DNA of 64,000 nt from Planctomycetota bacterium (GTDB lineage Bacteria > Planctomycetota > Planctomycetia > Planctomycetales > Planctomycetaceae), in NCBI GenBank assembly GCA_014584345.1, contig JACTNB010000021.1, positions 62,001 to 126,000 of the forward strand, written 5' to 3'. A program made the position numbers and the translations under genes. The notes below the pieces were generated by a model. It was not told where the DNA came from, ran no database searches, and saw only the letters and a program-made list of their open reading frames with translations. Below are positions 27,569 through 36,647 of the stretch, one piece after another (the first letter of the stretch is position 1; each line of letters begins with the position of its first letter).

Positions 27569-29110
27569 ATGGAAGGTGTGTATCAGGAGCAGTCCCGGTC
27601 CGCGTCATCGGTCTGTTTGAATCAACAGATTGTCCGGAATGGAACGCCGGCGCTCTCCGGCAAGCAATCCTGGCGTGAAGTTTCTGTCCTGGCTTTGTGC
27701 GCGGGGTTGCTCATTGCAGTGGTATTCGGGCCATCCCTGAACTATGGATTCGTCAACTGGGATGATCCCTGGTACGTCGTCAATAACCCGTTGATCACCG
27801 GATGGTCCCTGGAGAACCTGTGGGGCATTGCGACCGAGGTCGTCACGCGAAACTACGCCCCGGTAACGATTTTCTCCTATCTGGTGGACCACACCCTCTG
27901 GGGACTCTGGCCCGGGGGATATCATCTTACGAATCTCCTCTGGCATTTCGTAAATACCGTGCTGGTGTTCGTACTCGTGCGACAGGTGTCCGGACAAACT
28001 CACTGGGCCTGGCCGACGGCCCTGTTGTTCGCGCTGCATCCCGTGCAGATTGAGTCCGTAGTCTGGATCTCCGCCCGCAAGGGATTGATCTCCACCGCCT
28101 TCATGCTGCTGTCGTTATGCTGCTGGCTCCGATTGGAACGGACGCATCGCCAGGAAATGTGGGGCACGCTGTTTTTCCTGATCGCGTTGTTCAGCAAGGC
28201 CGTGGCGGTGGTGCTGCCCGGAATTATCTTTCTGTATGATTGGCTGGTGCGCCGCAAATCCTGCGCGGAAGCGCTCGGACGCCAGTTCGTGGGCTTTCTG
28301 ATTGCCCTCTGGTTCACCCTGTTGACTGCCGGCGCGCAACAAACCGTGGGGGGAGGCGTGCGGCATCATTACGGCCTGGGCAAACTCGAAATTATCGGGG
28401 TCGACTCACTTCTACTCTGGCAGTACCTGAAAATGCTGCTGTTTCCCTTCGAACGGAGCGTAATGTACGATCCCCCCCTCCAGGGGATGTTGCTTCCCAT
28501 GATTGCTTCCGTATGCTTCTGGACACTGGTTGCGTTCGGGCTCTGGATGGTCCGGCGGCACTCCCCGCTGCTGGTTTTTGCCTTTGCCACGGCCCTGGCC
28601 ACCCTGGCCCCCGTCCTCAATCTTATTCCCCTGACAACCCTGATCAACGATCGCTACCTGTATCTCCCCTGCATTCCGCTGTTCGCGGTCTGTGTCGCCG
28701 GGATGGACTGGCTGCTGCAGTCTTTCCTTGCATGGTTACCACTCCGAAAACAGCGTGTTGGTTTACGCTATTTCGTGGTACTCCTTCCATCAACGGACTG
28801 GAAAGCGAACGGCAGACTGTCGCTGCCAGGAATCTGCCGATGGGGCGTCCTGGCGACAGCTATTGTCTCGTGTGGAGTCATCACGAGTCGGCAGCTTCCC
28901 ATGTGGCGCAACGATCTGGCACTCTGGAACCAGACCGTGCAAGTCGCGCCGCAACTCCCCATTGTGCAATATCAGCGTGCCCTTGCCCTGTGGAACGCGG
29001 GCTATCGGCAGGAGGCTCTCGATCGCCTCGAATTTGCACTGCAACTTCCCCGGCTCGATGAATTCGATCGAGACCGGTTCGAAGGGAAGCGCCAGGAATT
29101 TCTGCAATAG
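27569..29110 (+). CDS. TMTC-like multi-pass membrane glycosyltransferase-type protein
   Basis: 513 residues with about 10-11 membrane helices. NYGFVNWDDPWYVVNNP resembles the first-loop Asp-Asp region of GT-C enzymes. PVTIFSYLVDHTLWGLWPGGYHLTNLLWH and ALHPVQIESVVWISARKGLIST are typical of bacterial homologues of TMTC O-mannosyltransferases. The C-terminal soluble tail (about 450-513) has one TPR-like unit (LPIVQYQRALALWNAGYRQEALDRL), much shorter than the multi-TPR tail of many homologues. It likely transfers a lipid-linked sugar to envelope targets. GGGAGTGAGG precedes the ATG. Confidence 0.82.
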   Translation: MEGVYQEQSRSASSVCLNQQIVRNGTPALSGKQSWREVSVLALCAGLLIAVVFGPSLNYGFVNWDDPWYVVNNPLITGWSLENLWGIATEVVTRNYAPVTIFSYLVDHTLWGLWPGGYHLTNLLWHFVNTVLVFVLVRQVSGQTHWAWPTALLFALHPVQIESVVWISARKGLISTAFMLLSLCCWLRLERTHRQEMWGTLFFLIALFSKAVAVVLPGIIFLYDWLVRRKSCAEALGRQFVGFLIALWFTLLTAGAQQTVGGGVRHHYGLGKLEIIGVDSLLLWQYLKMLLFPFERSVMYDPPLQGMLLPMIASVCFWTLVAFGLWMVRRHSPLLVFAFATALATLAPVLNLIPLTTLINDRYLYLPCIPLFAVCVAGMDWLLQSFLAWLPLRKQRVGLRYFVVLLPSTDWKANGRLSLPGICRWGVLATAIVSCGVITSRQLPMWRNDLALWNQTVQVAPQLPIVQYQRALALWNAGYRQEALDRLEFALQLPRLDEFDRDRFEGKRQEFLQ

Positions 29111-29304
29111 AACACGGATTCTCCGTACTGTTGCAGATGAGGCAAGCCAGCCTCCCCCGCTGGGACCGTCCTTTTTTCGTGGCGCACCACGGATGTGGTG
29201 TTTCTTTTCAAGCCAAGCCACGGCATCTTGTGGAATGTATTCCTTGGTAATCAAAAAACGACCGTTCGCCTGGAATCGCTTTCGCGACTTTCGGGCTATG
29301 TAGA

Positions 29305-30573
29305 CTAGCCGAGCGTTTCACGCGAAATGCTCGACTCCTCACGCCATTCAGCCCCTTGCCGGTACGCCAGGTTACCCAGATGACACAGTCGAGTGCTCAG
29401 CAAACCGGCTTCGAAGGGGGCGCGAGGCTGTTCTCGCTGGCGGATCGCTTCCACGAAGTTGCGCACATGGTCCGTTTGCATTTCACTGGAGGAATGTGTG
29501 GCTCCAGAACCATGATCGTAAACCTTCCAGCCACTGCGATCGAGGATTAAGGTGCCTCGTTCTCCGTAGAAGGCCACTCCCTGGGGGCGTCCTTCGATTC
29601 CCCGGTGACTCCACTGCCGGTGTTCCCACAACAGCATGCAGTCTCCGAAATCGTATTGCACCGAGAGCGTGTCGGGAGTTTCTCGACCATCTCGCAATTG
29701 AAACAGGCCCCCGCTCGCAGAGACTTTCCGCGGGTGTTCAAGCTTCAACCCCCACCGCGCGACATCCAGCAACGGGACGCCCCAGGAACCCAACTCTCCA
29801 GAGCCGTAATTCCAGAACCAGCGCCAATGGAAATGCCACTCCGAAGGAGCCAGCGCGGGAACGGGGCGGTCACCGCTCCAGGCCTGCTGGAAGGACTGGG
29901 AAGATTGTGATTCCTCTCCCGTGGGGAACGGCTTCAACTTTTGACGCTGCAGACAGGCCCAGGCCTTGGCGTAGCGAACCTCTCCCAACCCCCCCGAGTG
30001 CAACAATTCCATCGCCGAGAGATAATGTGCCCCACTGCGGTGCTGCAATCCGGTTTGGACGGTAACGGTCGAGTTCCGCAGCATCCGAGCGAGTTGTTCT
30101 CCCTCTTCCAGGGTGTGGGTCGTCGGGACTTCCAGATAGATCGACTTCCCCGCCGCACAGGCCAGCGCCGCCATCCAGGCATGCTGATGGTCCGGTGTGG
30201 CAATAACCACCGCGTCCAGACCTGGATGATCGAGCAGTTGGCGATAATCCAGGTAAACGGCAGGCTGGGCCCCTTGTGTCAATTGACGCATCCCTGTTTG
30301 CAGAACAGCCTCGTCAATTTCGCAGACGGCGGCAACTCGGCATCCCGCCACCTGCTGGAAGGCCTGCGCGAGCACCTGCCCCTGATTTCTCAGGCCGACG
30401 ATGCCCACCTGAACCGACTCGACTAGCGGACGCGGACGAGCCTGCAACTGCGTCACCTGCGACAGCCCGACCACTCCCGCCGCCGCCTGTGCCGCATTGC
30501 GGGCACTGCTGCCAAGAAATTGCCGGCGATTCAGCGACGTAGTGGAAGATGTCATGTTCGAAGCCATTGTCAT
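29305..30573 (-). CDS. Gfo/Idh/MocA family oxidoreductase with Tat signal
   Basis: 422 residues. The Tat-type start has NRRQFLGSSARNAAQAAAG. VQVGIVGLRNQGQVLAQAF is the Rossmann motif, YLEVPTTHTLEEG replaces the usual EKP with EVP, and LGSWGVPLLDVARWGL is the active-site helix with Asp. The middle domain is a typical alpha/beta dehydrogenase C-terminal domain. Substitution of the catalytic-region Lys by Val in the EKP motif may mean altered chemistry. It is distinct from the first-gene paralogue. It lies downstream of, and on the same strand as, the universal stress protein gene (gap 78 nt). Confidence 0.88.
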   Translation of the reverse strand: MTMASNMTSSTTSLNRRQFLGSSARNAAQAAAGVVGLSQVTQLQARPRPLVESVQVGIVGLRNQGQVLAQAFQQVAGCRVAAVCEIDEAVLQTGMRQLTQGAQPAVYLDYRQLLDHPGLDAVVIATPDHQHAWMAALACAAGKSIYLEVPTTHTLEEGEQLARMLRNSTVTVQTGLQHRSGAHYLSAMELLHSGGLGEVRYAKAWACLQRQKLKPFPTGEESQSSQSFQQAWSGDRPVPALAPSEWHFHWRWFWNYGSGELGSWGVPLLDVARWGLKLEHPRKVSASGGLFQLRDGRETPDTLSVQYDFGDCMLLWEHRQWSHRGIEGRPQGVAFYGERGTLILDRSGWKVYDHGSGATHSSSEMQTDHVRNFVEAIRQREQPRAPFEAGLLSTRLCHLGNLAYRQGAEWREESSISRETLG

Positions 30574-30651
30574 TCAGGAACGGAGGGACGCCACCCCCTC
30601 CTGCATGAGTTACCGAAATTCCGCAACCCAAAAATTCACGAGGCGCAAAAT

Positions 30652-31092
30652 TCAATCCGCGTCGGATCGCCGCAGAACCAGCACGGGGCAGTGGGCATGT
30701 CGCAGCACGCGCTCCGCCACCGATCCCAACAACGCCCGCTTGATGCCGTGATACCCGTGGGAAGGAATCACGATCAAATCCGCATTGATCGACTTCGCAT
30801 ACTCGGCGATTTCCGTGCCGGGGTCGCCCACGCGGGTGAGCATTGTCAACCCGGTTAAATTATTCTCGTTCAAAAATTGCTGTGCGTGATCATGCACGGC
30901 TTTTTCCCGGTCCACATCGTCAATTCCACCCCAGACCACTCCCGGCGCGACGATATCCATCGGAAACATCACGTGAATCACATGCACGTTCGCGGGGGAA
31001 CTGACCAGTTGCACCGCAGTTTCCACGGCCAGCTTGGATTCGCCGGAAAAATCAATCGGCACCACGACACTCTTCTTAGGCAACCACGACAT
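30652..31092 (-). CDS. Universal stress protein (UspA family)
   Basis: 146 residues. KKSVVVPIDFSGESKLAVETA is the first strand and helix with the ATP-contacting Asp. IVIPSHGYHGIKRALLGSVAERVLRHAHCPVLVL carries the G-x2-G...GS nucleotide-binding motif. Single USP domain. GGAGA 7 nt upstream favours the ATG at 31092 over that at 31104. Such proteins bind ATP and help survival under stress. The DNA upstream is shared with a divergent small membrane protein gene. Confidence 0.92.
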   Translation of the reverse strand: MSWLPKKSVVVPIDFSGESKLAVETAVQLVSSPANVHVIHVMFPMDIVAPGVVWGGIDDVDREKAVHDHAQQFLNENNLTGLTMLTRVGDPGTEIAEYAKSINADLIVIPSHGYHGIKRALLGSVAERVLRHAHCPVLVLRRSDAD

Positions 31093-31400
31093 CACAATCT
31101 CCATTTACCGGCTAGTTGTCGCTCTACGTTCTTGTGCATCTCACGCGGAATGCTCTCTCGCGGAACAGTCTCAACCTTTCCCCATTTTCACCGATTCCTC
31201 CACGGATTTCAATTCCACGCCCAGGAAATCCACTGGAGGGACTCCATTCGGAGTAGCCACGTGAAGGGGTTTGTTTTACTGTTTACACATTCGCCGATTG
31301 AGTTTGTGTTCAAAACCAAGGCTTCCCAGCGTTTCTCCGTGTGACTTCACCCCCTCGTCCGTTGTTTGGAATGTTCCCGTTCTCTCGAAGGTTTTGCCCA
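31093..31400. other. Divergent intergenic region
   Basis: Lies between the universal stress protein gene and the small membrane protein gene. An ACTCC/GGAGT five-base hairpin is present near 31240, and an AT-richer patch at about 31270-31320 could hold promoter elements. Nothing stronger was found. Confidence 0.45.
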
Positions 31401-31655
31401 ATGACAATTGAATCCGAAACAAGTAAAAGATCCACAAAGAGCACCAACGAAGCGTCGAATCTGTTTTTAGCCTTGTTTCGGAATCTCCGGATCGTTTTTT
31501 TGGGCGGAGGAATTGCTTTGCTGCTGATGGCATGGTCCGTGGCGGAAAACGCCGGACCTATGAAGCAAGCGGTCATGGGAGGACTGGCATGTGGACTGGC
31601 GATTGCCGGAGGACTTTGCTTTATTGCAGTCGCACTGCTTCATCCCAGGGAGTAA
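31401..31655 (+). CDS. Small two-helix membrane protein, unknown function
   Basis: 84 residues from the ATG at 31401. A polar N terminus (MTIESETSKRSTKSTNEASN) is followed by two hydrophobic helices (IVFLGGGIALLLMAWSVAENAG and GLACGLAIAGGLCFIAVALL). The family is not recognised. The frame could start 60 nt earlier, but those residues look non-coding. It lies 40 nt upstream of the PAS/Fis regulator on the same strand. Confidence 0.55.
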   Translation: MTIESETSKRSTKSTNEASNLFLALFRNLRIVFLGGGIALLLMAWSVAENAGPMKQAVMGGLACGLAIAGGLCFIAVALLHPRE

Positions 31656-31695
31656 CCAGGTCTGAACGAGAAAGCCAAGTCGCATGGGTTGACTT

Positions 31696-33084
31696 ATGCC
31701 ACGTAAAACGCGATCACAAACCGGACTGGTGGCCTGGTTGACGGAAACGGATTGTCCCGTGTTCGTGTTAGACGAACGCCGGAGGGTCCGATTCTTCAAT
31801 CGAGGCTGCGTGGAATTGACGGGCTGTCAACCGGGTGATGTGATCGGCAAACCCTGTGATTATCTGATCGATCCGCTGGCCGGGCTCAGCGAGCGGATTC
31901 TGCACGCAATCGCTCCTCCCGCTGAGGTTTTCGGCGGACAGGAATTGTTTACCAGTATCGAATTCATCGATGCGCGTGGGGCGGCACGGAAGCAACACGT
32001 GTTCTATCTCCCGTTGCCAGGGGAGGGGGGGCGGATACCGGTGGTGTTGGGGGTCATGCTCGATTTTCACGATGTACCGAGACAACTGCTGCCGCACGCC
32101 ACGCAGCAACTGCATGTGGATCTCACGCATCTGCTGGCTCAGCAGACGCACCATTTTCAGGCCTCGACGCTGATCGCCCGTGGCCCAGCCATGCTGCGTG
32201 TCACCGAGCAATTGAAACTGGCCAGGAAATCCGAACTCCCCTTGCATGTTCATGGACCCGCGGGCAGTGGGAAGGTCTATCTCCTGCAAGTGCTGCAGGC
32301 CCAACTTCCTGGAACGCCCCCCTTGATTCCCATCGCCTGCCGCCTGCTCCCCCGAAGTGAACAGAGACGCTTGCTCAAGGATGTGCTGGCCAATTTTCGG
32401 GATGGTCGGGAAACGGCGGGATTGCTGCTGAAGGATGTAGATCTGCTGGCGGAGGATTTGCAGTCTTGGCTGGCGGAACTCTTCGCCGGGCGGGAATGGC
32501 CACGCTCGGTGAGGCTGTTTTCAACGTCCCGGATTGCATTGTCCCGACAGGTGGAGGAGGGGCGGTTCCATCGCGAGTTGTACTTTGCCATGACCCCCCA
32601 GTCGATCGAATTGCCTGGATTGCGGGAACGCAGCGAGGACTTCGAATTGCTGGCACAGTTTTTCATCGAGCAGGGAAACGCGACCCGCGAAACACAAATG
32701 ACGGGGCTGGATCAGCGAACATTGGATGAACTGCGCGGCTACGAATGGAAAGGGAATGTCGCGGAACTGAAAAAAATGCTCGAGGAAGCCCAGGCGAATT
32801 GCCCGGGGCCTTACTTGTTGCCTGAGCATTTGCCCTTCCGCTGGCAGACCGGAAAGCTGGCTCAGGCCACGCCGCCGCAACGCACCGAGCATTTTGAACC
32901 GCTCGAAGATATTCTGGAATGTCTCGAACGGCAGGAGATTCAACGGGCACTCGCGCATGCCCGAAACAACAAGGCGAAAGCCGCCGAACTGTTGGGTTTG
33001 ACCCGCCCCAAACTCTATCGCCGTATCGAACAACTTGGTCTACTACCGGAGTCCCCGTCGGAGGAGACCGAGACGGCATCGTAA
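31696..33084 (+). CDS. PAS / degenerate AAA / Fis-type HTH transcriptional regulator
   Basis: 462 residues with the layout of a sigma-54 activator: PAS (about 14-125), AAA-like region (about 155-365) and Fis HTH (about 405-450, IQRALAHARNNKAKAAELLGLTRPKLYRRIEQL). The AAA region is degenerate. Walker A reads GPAGSGKVYLLQV, the GAFTGA loop is missing, and the Walker B position reads GLLLKDVDLL, without the usual DE pair. It therefore probably cannot remodel sigma-54 holoenzyme and may act as a simple DNA-binding regulator. Targets unknown; the next gene downstream is purine nucleoside phosphorylase. Confidence 0.8.
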   Translation: MPRKTRSQTGLVAWLTETDCPVFVLDERRRVRFFNRGCVELTGCQPGDVIGKPCDYLIDPLAGLSERILHAIAPPAEVFGGQELFTSIEFIDARGAARKQHVFYLPLPGEGGRIPVVLGVMLDFHDVPRQLLPHATQQLHVDLTHLLAQQTHHFQASTLIARGPAMLRVTEQLKLARKSELPLHVHGPAGSGKVYLLQVLQAQLPGTPPLIPIACRLLPRSEQRRLLKDVLANFRDGRETAGLLLKDVDLLAEDLQSWLAELFAGREWPRSVRLFSTSRIALSRQVEEGRFHRELYFAMTPQSIELPGLRERSEDFELLAQFFIEQGNATRETQMTGLDQRTLDELRGYEWKGNVAELKKMLEEAQANCPGPYLLPEHLPFRWQTGKLAQATPPQRTEHFEPLEDILECLERQEIQRALAHARNNKAKAAELLGLTRPKLYRRIEQLGLLPESPSEETETAS

Positions 33085-33351
33085 CTAACTTGAAAATCGG
33101 AGGATCTGGATCATTCCTGGTGTTTGTTCGCCAGGCTGGCAAACGTGTTGCAATTCGAGTTGGGATCGGTTTGCCGGAGAGCTAGGATCCGCTAGAGTCT
33201 GGTGCTGTATCCCGCGTGCATGGTGCCTACGACAGTGTCAGTGACCAACGGGACTGTTCGTGTGGCTGCAAGCGAGGTTTGATGGCAGGGGCCGGGTACA
33301 TCCGTTGTCGAGCGATTGACCGGGCGGAGTTCCCGCAGGGAAGGAAGGGGC

Positions 33352-34203
33352 ATGGAGGAATTCATTCGACCGCTGGCGGAAACCACGGCTAGAATCCGTC
33401 GGGACTGGGCGGGAAATCCGCGCGTGGGGATTATTCTGGGGACGGGATTGGGAAAGCTGGTCGAACAGATTTCCTCCCCCGTAGTTTTCCCCTTTGAGAC
33501 CCTCCCGCATTTCTGTCGTTCCACCGCGCTCGGGCACCGGGGGTGTCTGGTGTGCGGCACGTTGTGCGGGCTGGATGTCATGGTGATGCAGGGGCGATTG
33601 CATGCCTACGAAGGCTATTCGTTGCGGCAGATTACCTATCCCGTCCGCGTGATGCATGCCCTGGGGGTCGATCGGCTGATCGTGACCAGTGCCAGCGGGG
33701 GAATGAATCCACTGCATCGCGCGGGGCAATTGATGGTTCTCGACGACCATATCAACCTGATGGGAGACAATCCCCTGATCGGTCCGAATGAAGAGGCTCT
33801 GGGCCCTCGTTATCCCGATATGAGTCAACCGTACGATCCGGAACTTTCCGAGATGGCCCTGAAAGTGGCGCGAGAACTGAAAATTCCCCTGTCGCGGGGG
33901 GTCTATGTGGGGGTCAAGGGCCCAAATTACGAGACGCGGGCCGAGTATCGCTTTTTCCGCATGATCGGCGGTGACGTGGTGGGAATGTCCACGGTTCCCG
34001 AAGTGCTCGTGGCAGTGCATGCCGGCATGCGCGTGCTGGGGCTCACCACCATCACGAATGTGTGCCTGCCCGATAACCTGCACCCCGTTACGGGGGAGGA
34101 GGTGGTGAATGTCGCGGATCGGGCCTCGCGAGACATGTTGCGGATTCTGGAAGGGGTGCTCCGGCGGGAATCGCAGCGCATCCATTCCGAACTGTTCCAG
34201 TGA
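33352..34203 (+). CDS. Purine-nucleoside phosphorylase, trimeric class
   Basis: 283 residues. It cleaves inosine/guanosine-type nucleosides with phosphate to give base and ribose-1-phosphate in the purine salvage pathway. Family motifs: GIILGTGLGKL (phosphate loop), GHRGCLVCG, MQGRLHAYEGY, SASGGMNP, VKGPNYETRAEYRFFRMIGGD followed by VVGMSTVPE, and TTITNVCLPDN with the base-contacting Asn. GAAGGAAGGGG just upstream selects the ATG at 33352 over the start at 33316. Length is normal. The DCC-family gene follows 100 nt downstream. Confidence 0.94.
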   Translation: MEEFIRPLAETTARIRRDWAGNPRVGIILGTGLGKLVEQISSPVVFPFETLPHFCRSTALGHRGCLVCGTLCGLDVMVMQGRLHAYEGYSLRQITYPVRVMHALGVDRLIVTSASGGMNPLHRAGQLMVLDDHINLMGDNPLIGPNEEALGPRYPDMSQPYDPELSEMALKVARELKIPLSRGVYVGVKGPNYETRAEYRFFRMIGGDVVGMSTVPEVLVAVHAGMRVLGLTTITNVCLPDNLHPVTGEEVVNVADRASRDMLRILEGVLRRESQRIHSELFQ

Positions 34204-34303
34204 ACTGACAGCCAATCGGCAAGTCGCACGTTGCGTTCGCTGTCCCCGCTGCTAGGATTGATGAAGAGCGTCCCACGAAAGATTCGAATCTCCAGTGAGT
34301 TCC

Positions 34304-34741
34304 ATGGCCGATACCAAACCACTTTCAGATGCAACCGCACTCTCCGCCACGCACCCCGTACTGTTCTTTGACGGTGTGTGTGGACTGTGCAATTATTATG
34401 TCGATTTTGTGTTGAAACGAGATTCCCGAGGACGGTTTCGGTTCGCGCCGCTGCAAGGGGCCACTGCGGAAGCCACGGTCTCGCCCGAGGATCGCCAGCA
34501 TCTCGACAGCCTGGTGTTGCTGGTACAGGGGCGGATTTACCGTAAGTCGGCAGCTGTTGTTCGGATTCTGTGGCGGTTGTCACCCGCGTGGAAATTCTGG
34601 GGCACTTTATTGTGGCTGATTCCCCTCCCGCTGCGGGATCTGGGCTATACCCTGGTTGCCCGCAACCGGTATCGGCTGTTCGGGAAGAAGGAATCGTGTC
34701 GTCTCCCCAAACCGGAGGAACGGGCACGCTTTCTGGATTAG
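34304..34741 (+). CDS. DCC-family thiol-disulfide oxidoreductase-like protein (DUF393)
   Basis: 145 residues. PVLFFDGVCGLCNYYVDFVLKRD contains the DxxCxxC signature that gives the family its name. FRFAPLQG and GRIYRKSAAVVRILWRL are further family features. The thioredoxin-like fold suggests redox activity; the partner is unknown. The ATG at 34304 is preferred to the GTG at 34295. Length is typical. Confidence 0.9.
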   Translation: MADTKPLSDATALSATHPVLFFDGVCGLCNYYVDFVLKRDSRGRFRFAPLQGATAEATVSPEDRQHLDSLVLLVQGRIYRKSAAVVRILWRLSPAWKFWGTLLWLIPLPLRDLGYTLVARNRYRLFGKKESCRLPKPEERARFLD

Positions 34742-35222
34742 GCGCTACGTGGGGAACGTGTTCAATAACCTGTCAGAACAGTCACTCGGATACTTCCTTG
34801 AACATGTTCGCAAGAACACATGTCGGTTTGGGTGGCATGGTATTTTCTAGTGTCCGCATGTGCTTGGTGACAGTATATTTCAGGGGCATGTGCCACGGGA
34901 TTCTCTTGTGCAACCTTCTGTTGACGAGTAACTTACAAGGCAAAGCCAGCGGCACCCGAATTTTAGGTTGTGCTAACCCAGTTGGGGCCGAACGAATCGG
35001 CGGTGGCTTGTGTGTTCCGTTGTGGTGAGGCCGCAACGCGGAAATTGGAATTTTCGCAGGCCTGATCGATTGAAGTACGTGATCCGGAACGCTATGCTAT
35101 CTCGCTTTGCCGCTCCACCATAACGGATTATGGCAGAGGCTGCGATTACGCCCGCACCTGGCGGCCAAACAGGGTGATCCCTGTAAATTGATGTCAGAAA
35201 TAACAGAGATATAAGTGAAGAC
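34742..35222. other. Long leader region upstream of rplM
   Basis: 481 nt without a recognisable gene. A GAACATGTTC palindrome lies near 34799. Closer to rplM are two perfect short hairpins, CCATAA-cgga-TTATGG (35117-35132) and ACAGGG-tgat-CCCTGT (35168-35183). The ribosomal-protein promoter should lie in this stretch. Confidence 0.55.
35117..35183 (+). promoter_or_regulatory. Candidate structured rplM-rpsI mRNA leader
   Basis: Two 6-bp stems with four-base loops (35117-35132 and 35168-35183) lie 40-106 nt upstream of the rplM ATG. L13 operons in other bacteria are known to carry leader RNAs. Similarity to those families was not tested, so this is only a candidate. Confidence 0.4.
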
Positions 35223-35726
35223 ATGGCAGTAGAACTGGTACAAAGAACATCGGTAGCCAAGAACGAAACATTCGTTCCCGAGTGGTATCATATCGACGGC
35301 GAAGGCCAGATTGTCGGTCGATTTGCGTCGGCCTTGGCAATGGTTTTGATGGGTAAGCACAAGCCGACCTACACGGCCCACGTGAATACGGGGGACTTCG
35401 TGATCGTCACCAATGTCGAGAAAGTCCGCTTTTCGGGTCCGGAAATGGCCCATGAATCGCATCCGAACTATTCCGTGAAGATGGCCGAAAAGGAATACCA
35501 GCATTATACGGGATACCCCGGTGGTCTGCGGATTACCAAGGGGGCTGAGTTGATCGAGAAACATCCCGAGAAGATTCTCGAAGAAGCCGTCCGTCGGATG
35601 CTTCCCAAGAACAAACTGGCAAAGTCGATGCTGCAACGGTTGAAGCTGGTCGTGGGATCCGAGCATTCGCATCAGGCGCAACAGCCCAAACCCTTTCCCG
35701 AGCATCTGCTGACCCGCTGCAAATAA
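35223..35726 (+). CDS. rplM: 50S ribosomal protein L13
   Basis: 167 residues. It matches L13 in EWYHIDGEGQIVGRFASALAMVLMGKHKPTY, DFVIVTNVEKVRFSG, YQHYTGYPGGLR and AVRRMLPKNKLAKSMLQRLKLVVG. L13 is an early-assembly protein of the large ribosomal subunit. The C terminus runs about 20 residues beyond the usual 142-147 (SEHSHQAQQPKPFPEHLLTR). The rplM-rpsI pairing is the common bacterial order, and rpsI follows after 111 nt. Confidence 0.96.
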   Translation: MAVELVQRTSVAKNETFVPEWYHIDGEGQIVGRFASALAMVLMGKHKPTYTAHVNTGDFVIVTNVEKVRFSGPEMAHESHPNYSVKMAEKEYQHYTGYPGGLRITKGAELIEKHPEKILEEAVRRMLPKNKLAKSMLQRLKLVVGSEHSHQAQQPKPFPEHLLTRCK

Positions 35727-35837
35727 GCACTTCCCGGCAGACCGCGCGGTCCCACTTTACGCCGACCATCACGGCGATGGGTGAGAAATTCAAGGCAGTT
35801 CCTTACATTTTGTGATTAGAGTCATCGGAAGATTGAA

Positions 35838-36452
35838 ATGACGACGGAAAATCCCCAAGACGAATCGCCGGTTGAAGAAAACGTGATCGAACAGATCGAT
35901 GTGACTTCCGCGCCGGAACCTGTTGAAACGGCTAGCCCCCAAGCGGAAACGGCTCCCGCCGTCCCTCAATTAACCCTGGGGCAGACTGGTGCGGCGGCCG
36001 ACGTAGAGCCCGTGGAGACGGAAGAACCCGTGTTTCAGCCGGTTATTCGAGGCCGCGTAGACAAGGCGGGCACCGCGATTGGCACCGGACGCCGCAAGAC
36101 GGCCGTGGCCCGAGTGCGATTAAAGCCCGGTTCCGGAAATTTCAGTGTCAATGGTCGCGAATTCGCCGAATTCTTCAATATCGAACGTGATCGCGCCATG
36201 GTCGAAGCTCCGCTCAAGGCCGTCGGGGAATTCGGCAAGGTGGATGTCTGGGTGCGGGTGAATGGTGGGGGCATCACGGGCCAGACCGGTGCGGTTGTCC
36301 TGGGTATTGCCCGTGCCCTGCAGGCGCGCAATCCGGAATTCCACGCCATACTCGCCGAGGGGGGGTATCTGACACGCGACGGGCGTATGGTGGAACGCAA
36401 GAAGTACGGCAAGCGCAAGGCTCGTCGCAGCTTCCAGTTCTCCAAGCGATAA
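35838..36452 (+). CDS. rpsI: 30S ribosomal protein S9 with acidic N-terminal extension
   Basis: 204 residues. Canonical S9 begins near residue 72: GTAIGTGRRKTAVARVRLKPG, then FAEFFNIERDRAMVEAPL and VNGGGITGQTGAVVLGIARAL. It ends in the basic tail KYGKRKARRSFQFSKR, which reaches the P site. The first about 70 residues are Glu/Pro/Ala/Val-rich and acidic, unlike core S9 (about 130 residues). GGAAG lies 6-8 nt upstream of the ATG. A terminator follows. Confidence 0.96.
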   Translation: MTTENPQDESPVEENVIEQIDVTSAPEPVETASPQAETAPAVPQLTLGQTGAAADVEPVETEEPVFQPVIRGRVDKAGTAIGTGRRKTAVARVRLKPGSGNFSVNGREFAEFFNIERDRAMVEAPLKAVGEFGKVDVWVRVNGGGITGQTGAVVLGIARALQARNPEFHAILAEGGYLTRDGRMVERKKYGKRKARRSFQFSKR

Positions 36453-36513
36453 TTTGCTTCGAACCCCTCGTCCCCCGTCAACTGGGATGAGACAGACTGA
36501 TCGCAAAATAACA

Positions 36514-36541
36514 CCCCGGTCACCTTCTGGCCGGGGATTTT
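36514..36541 (+). terminator. Intrinsic terminator after rpsI
   Basis: CCCCGG (36514-36519) pairs with CCGGGG (36531-36536) around an 11-nt loop, followed by ATTTTGTG. It lies about 60 nt after the rpsI stop. Confidence 0.75.
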
Positions 36542-36647
36542 GTGTATCAGGGGAGCATTGAGACAAATGAGAGTGGATGCGCCCGCATGGTGCGTGCTGC
36601 AAACGGGGCGGCGGCACGACGCCTTTTGCCAGTGAGGAGCCAGATCA

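Noticed and set aside
28790..29254. 154-codon minus-strand frame reaching into the gap after the TMTC-like gene
   Set aside because: Most of it is antisense to the TMTC-like gene and the rest gives no family signature.
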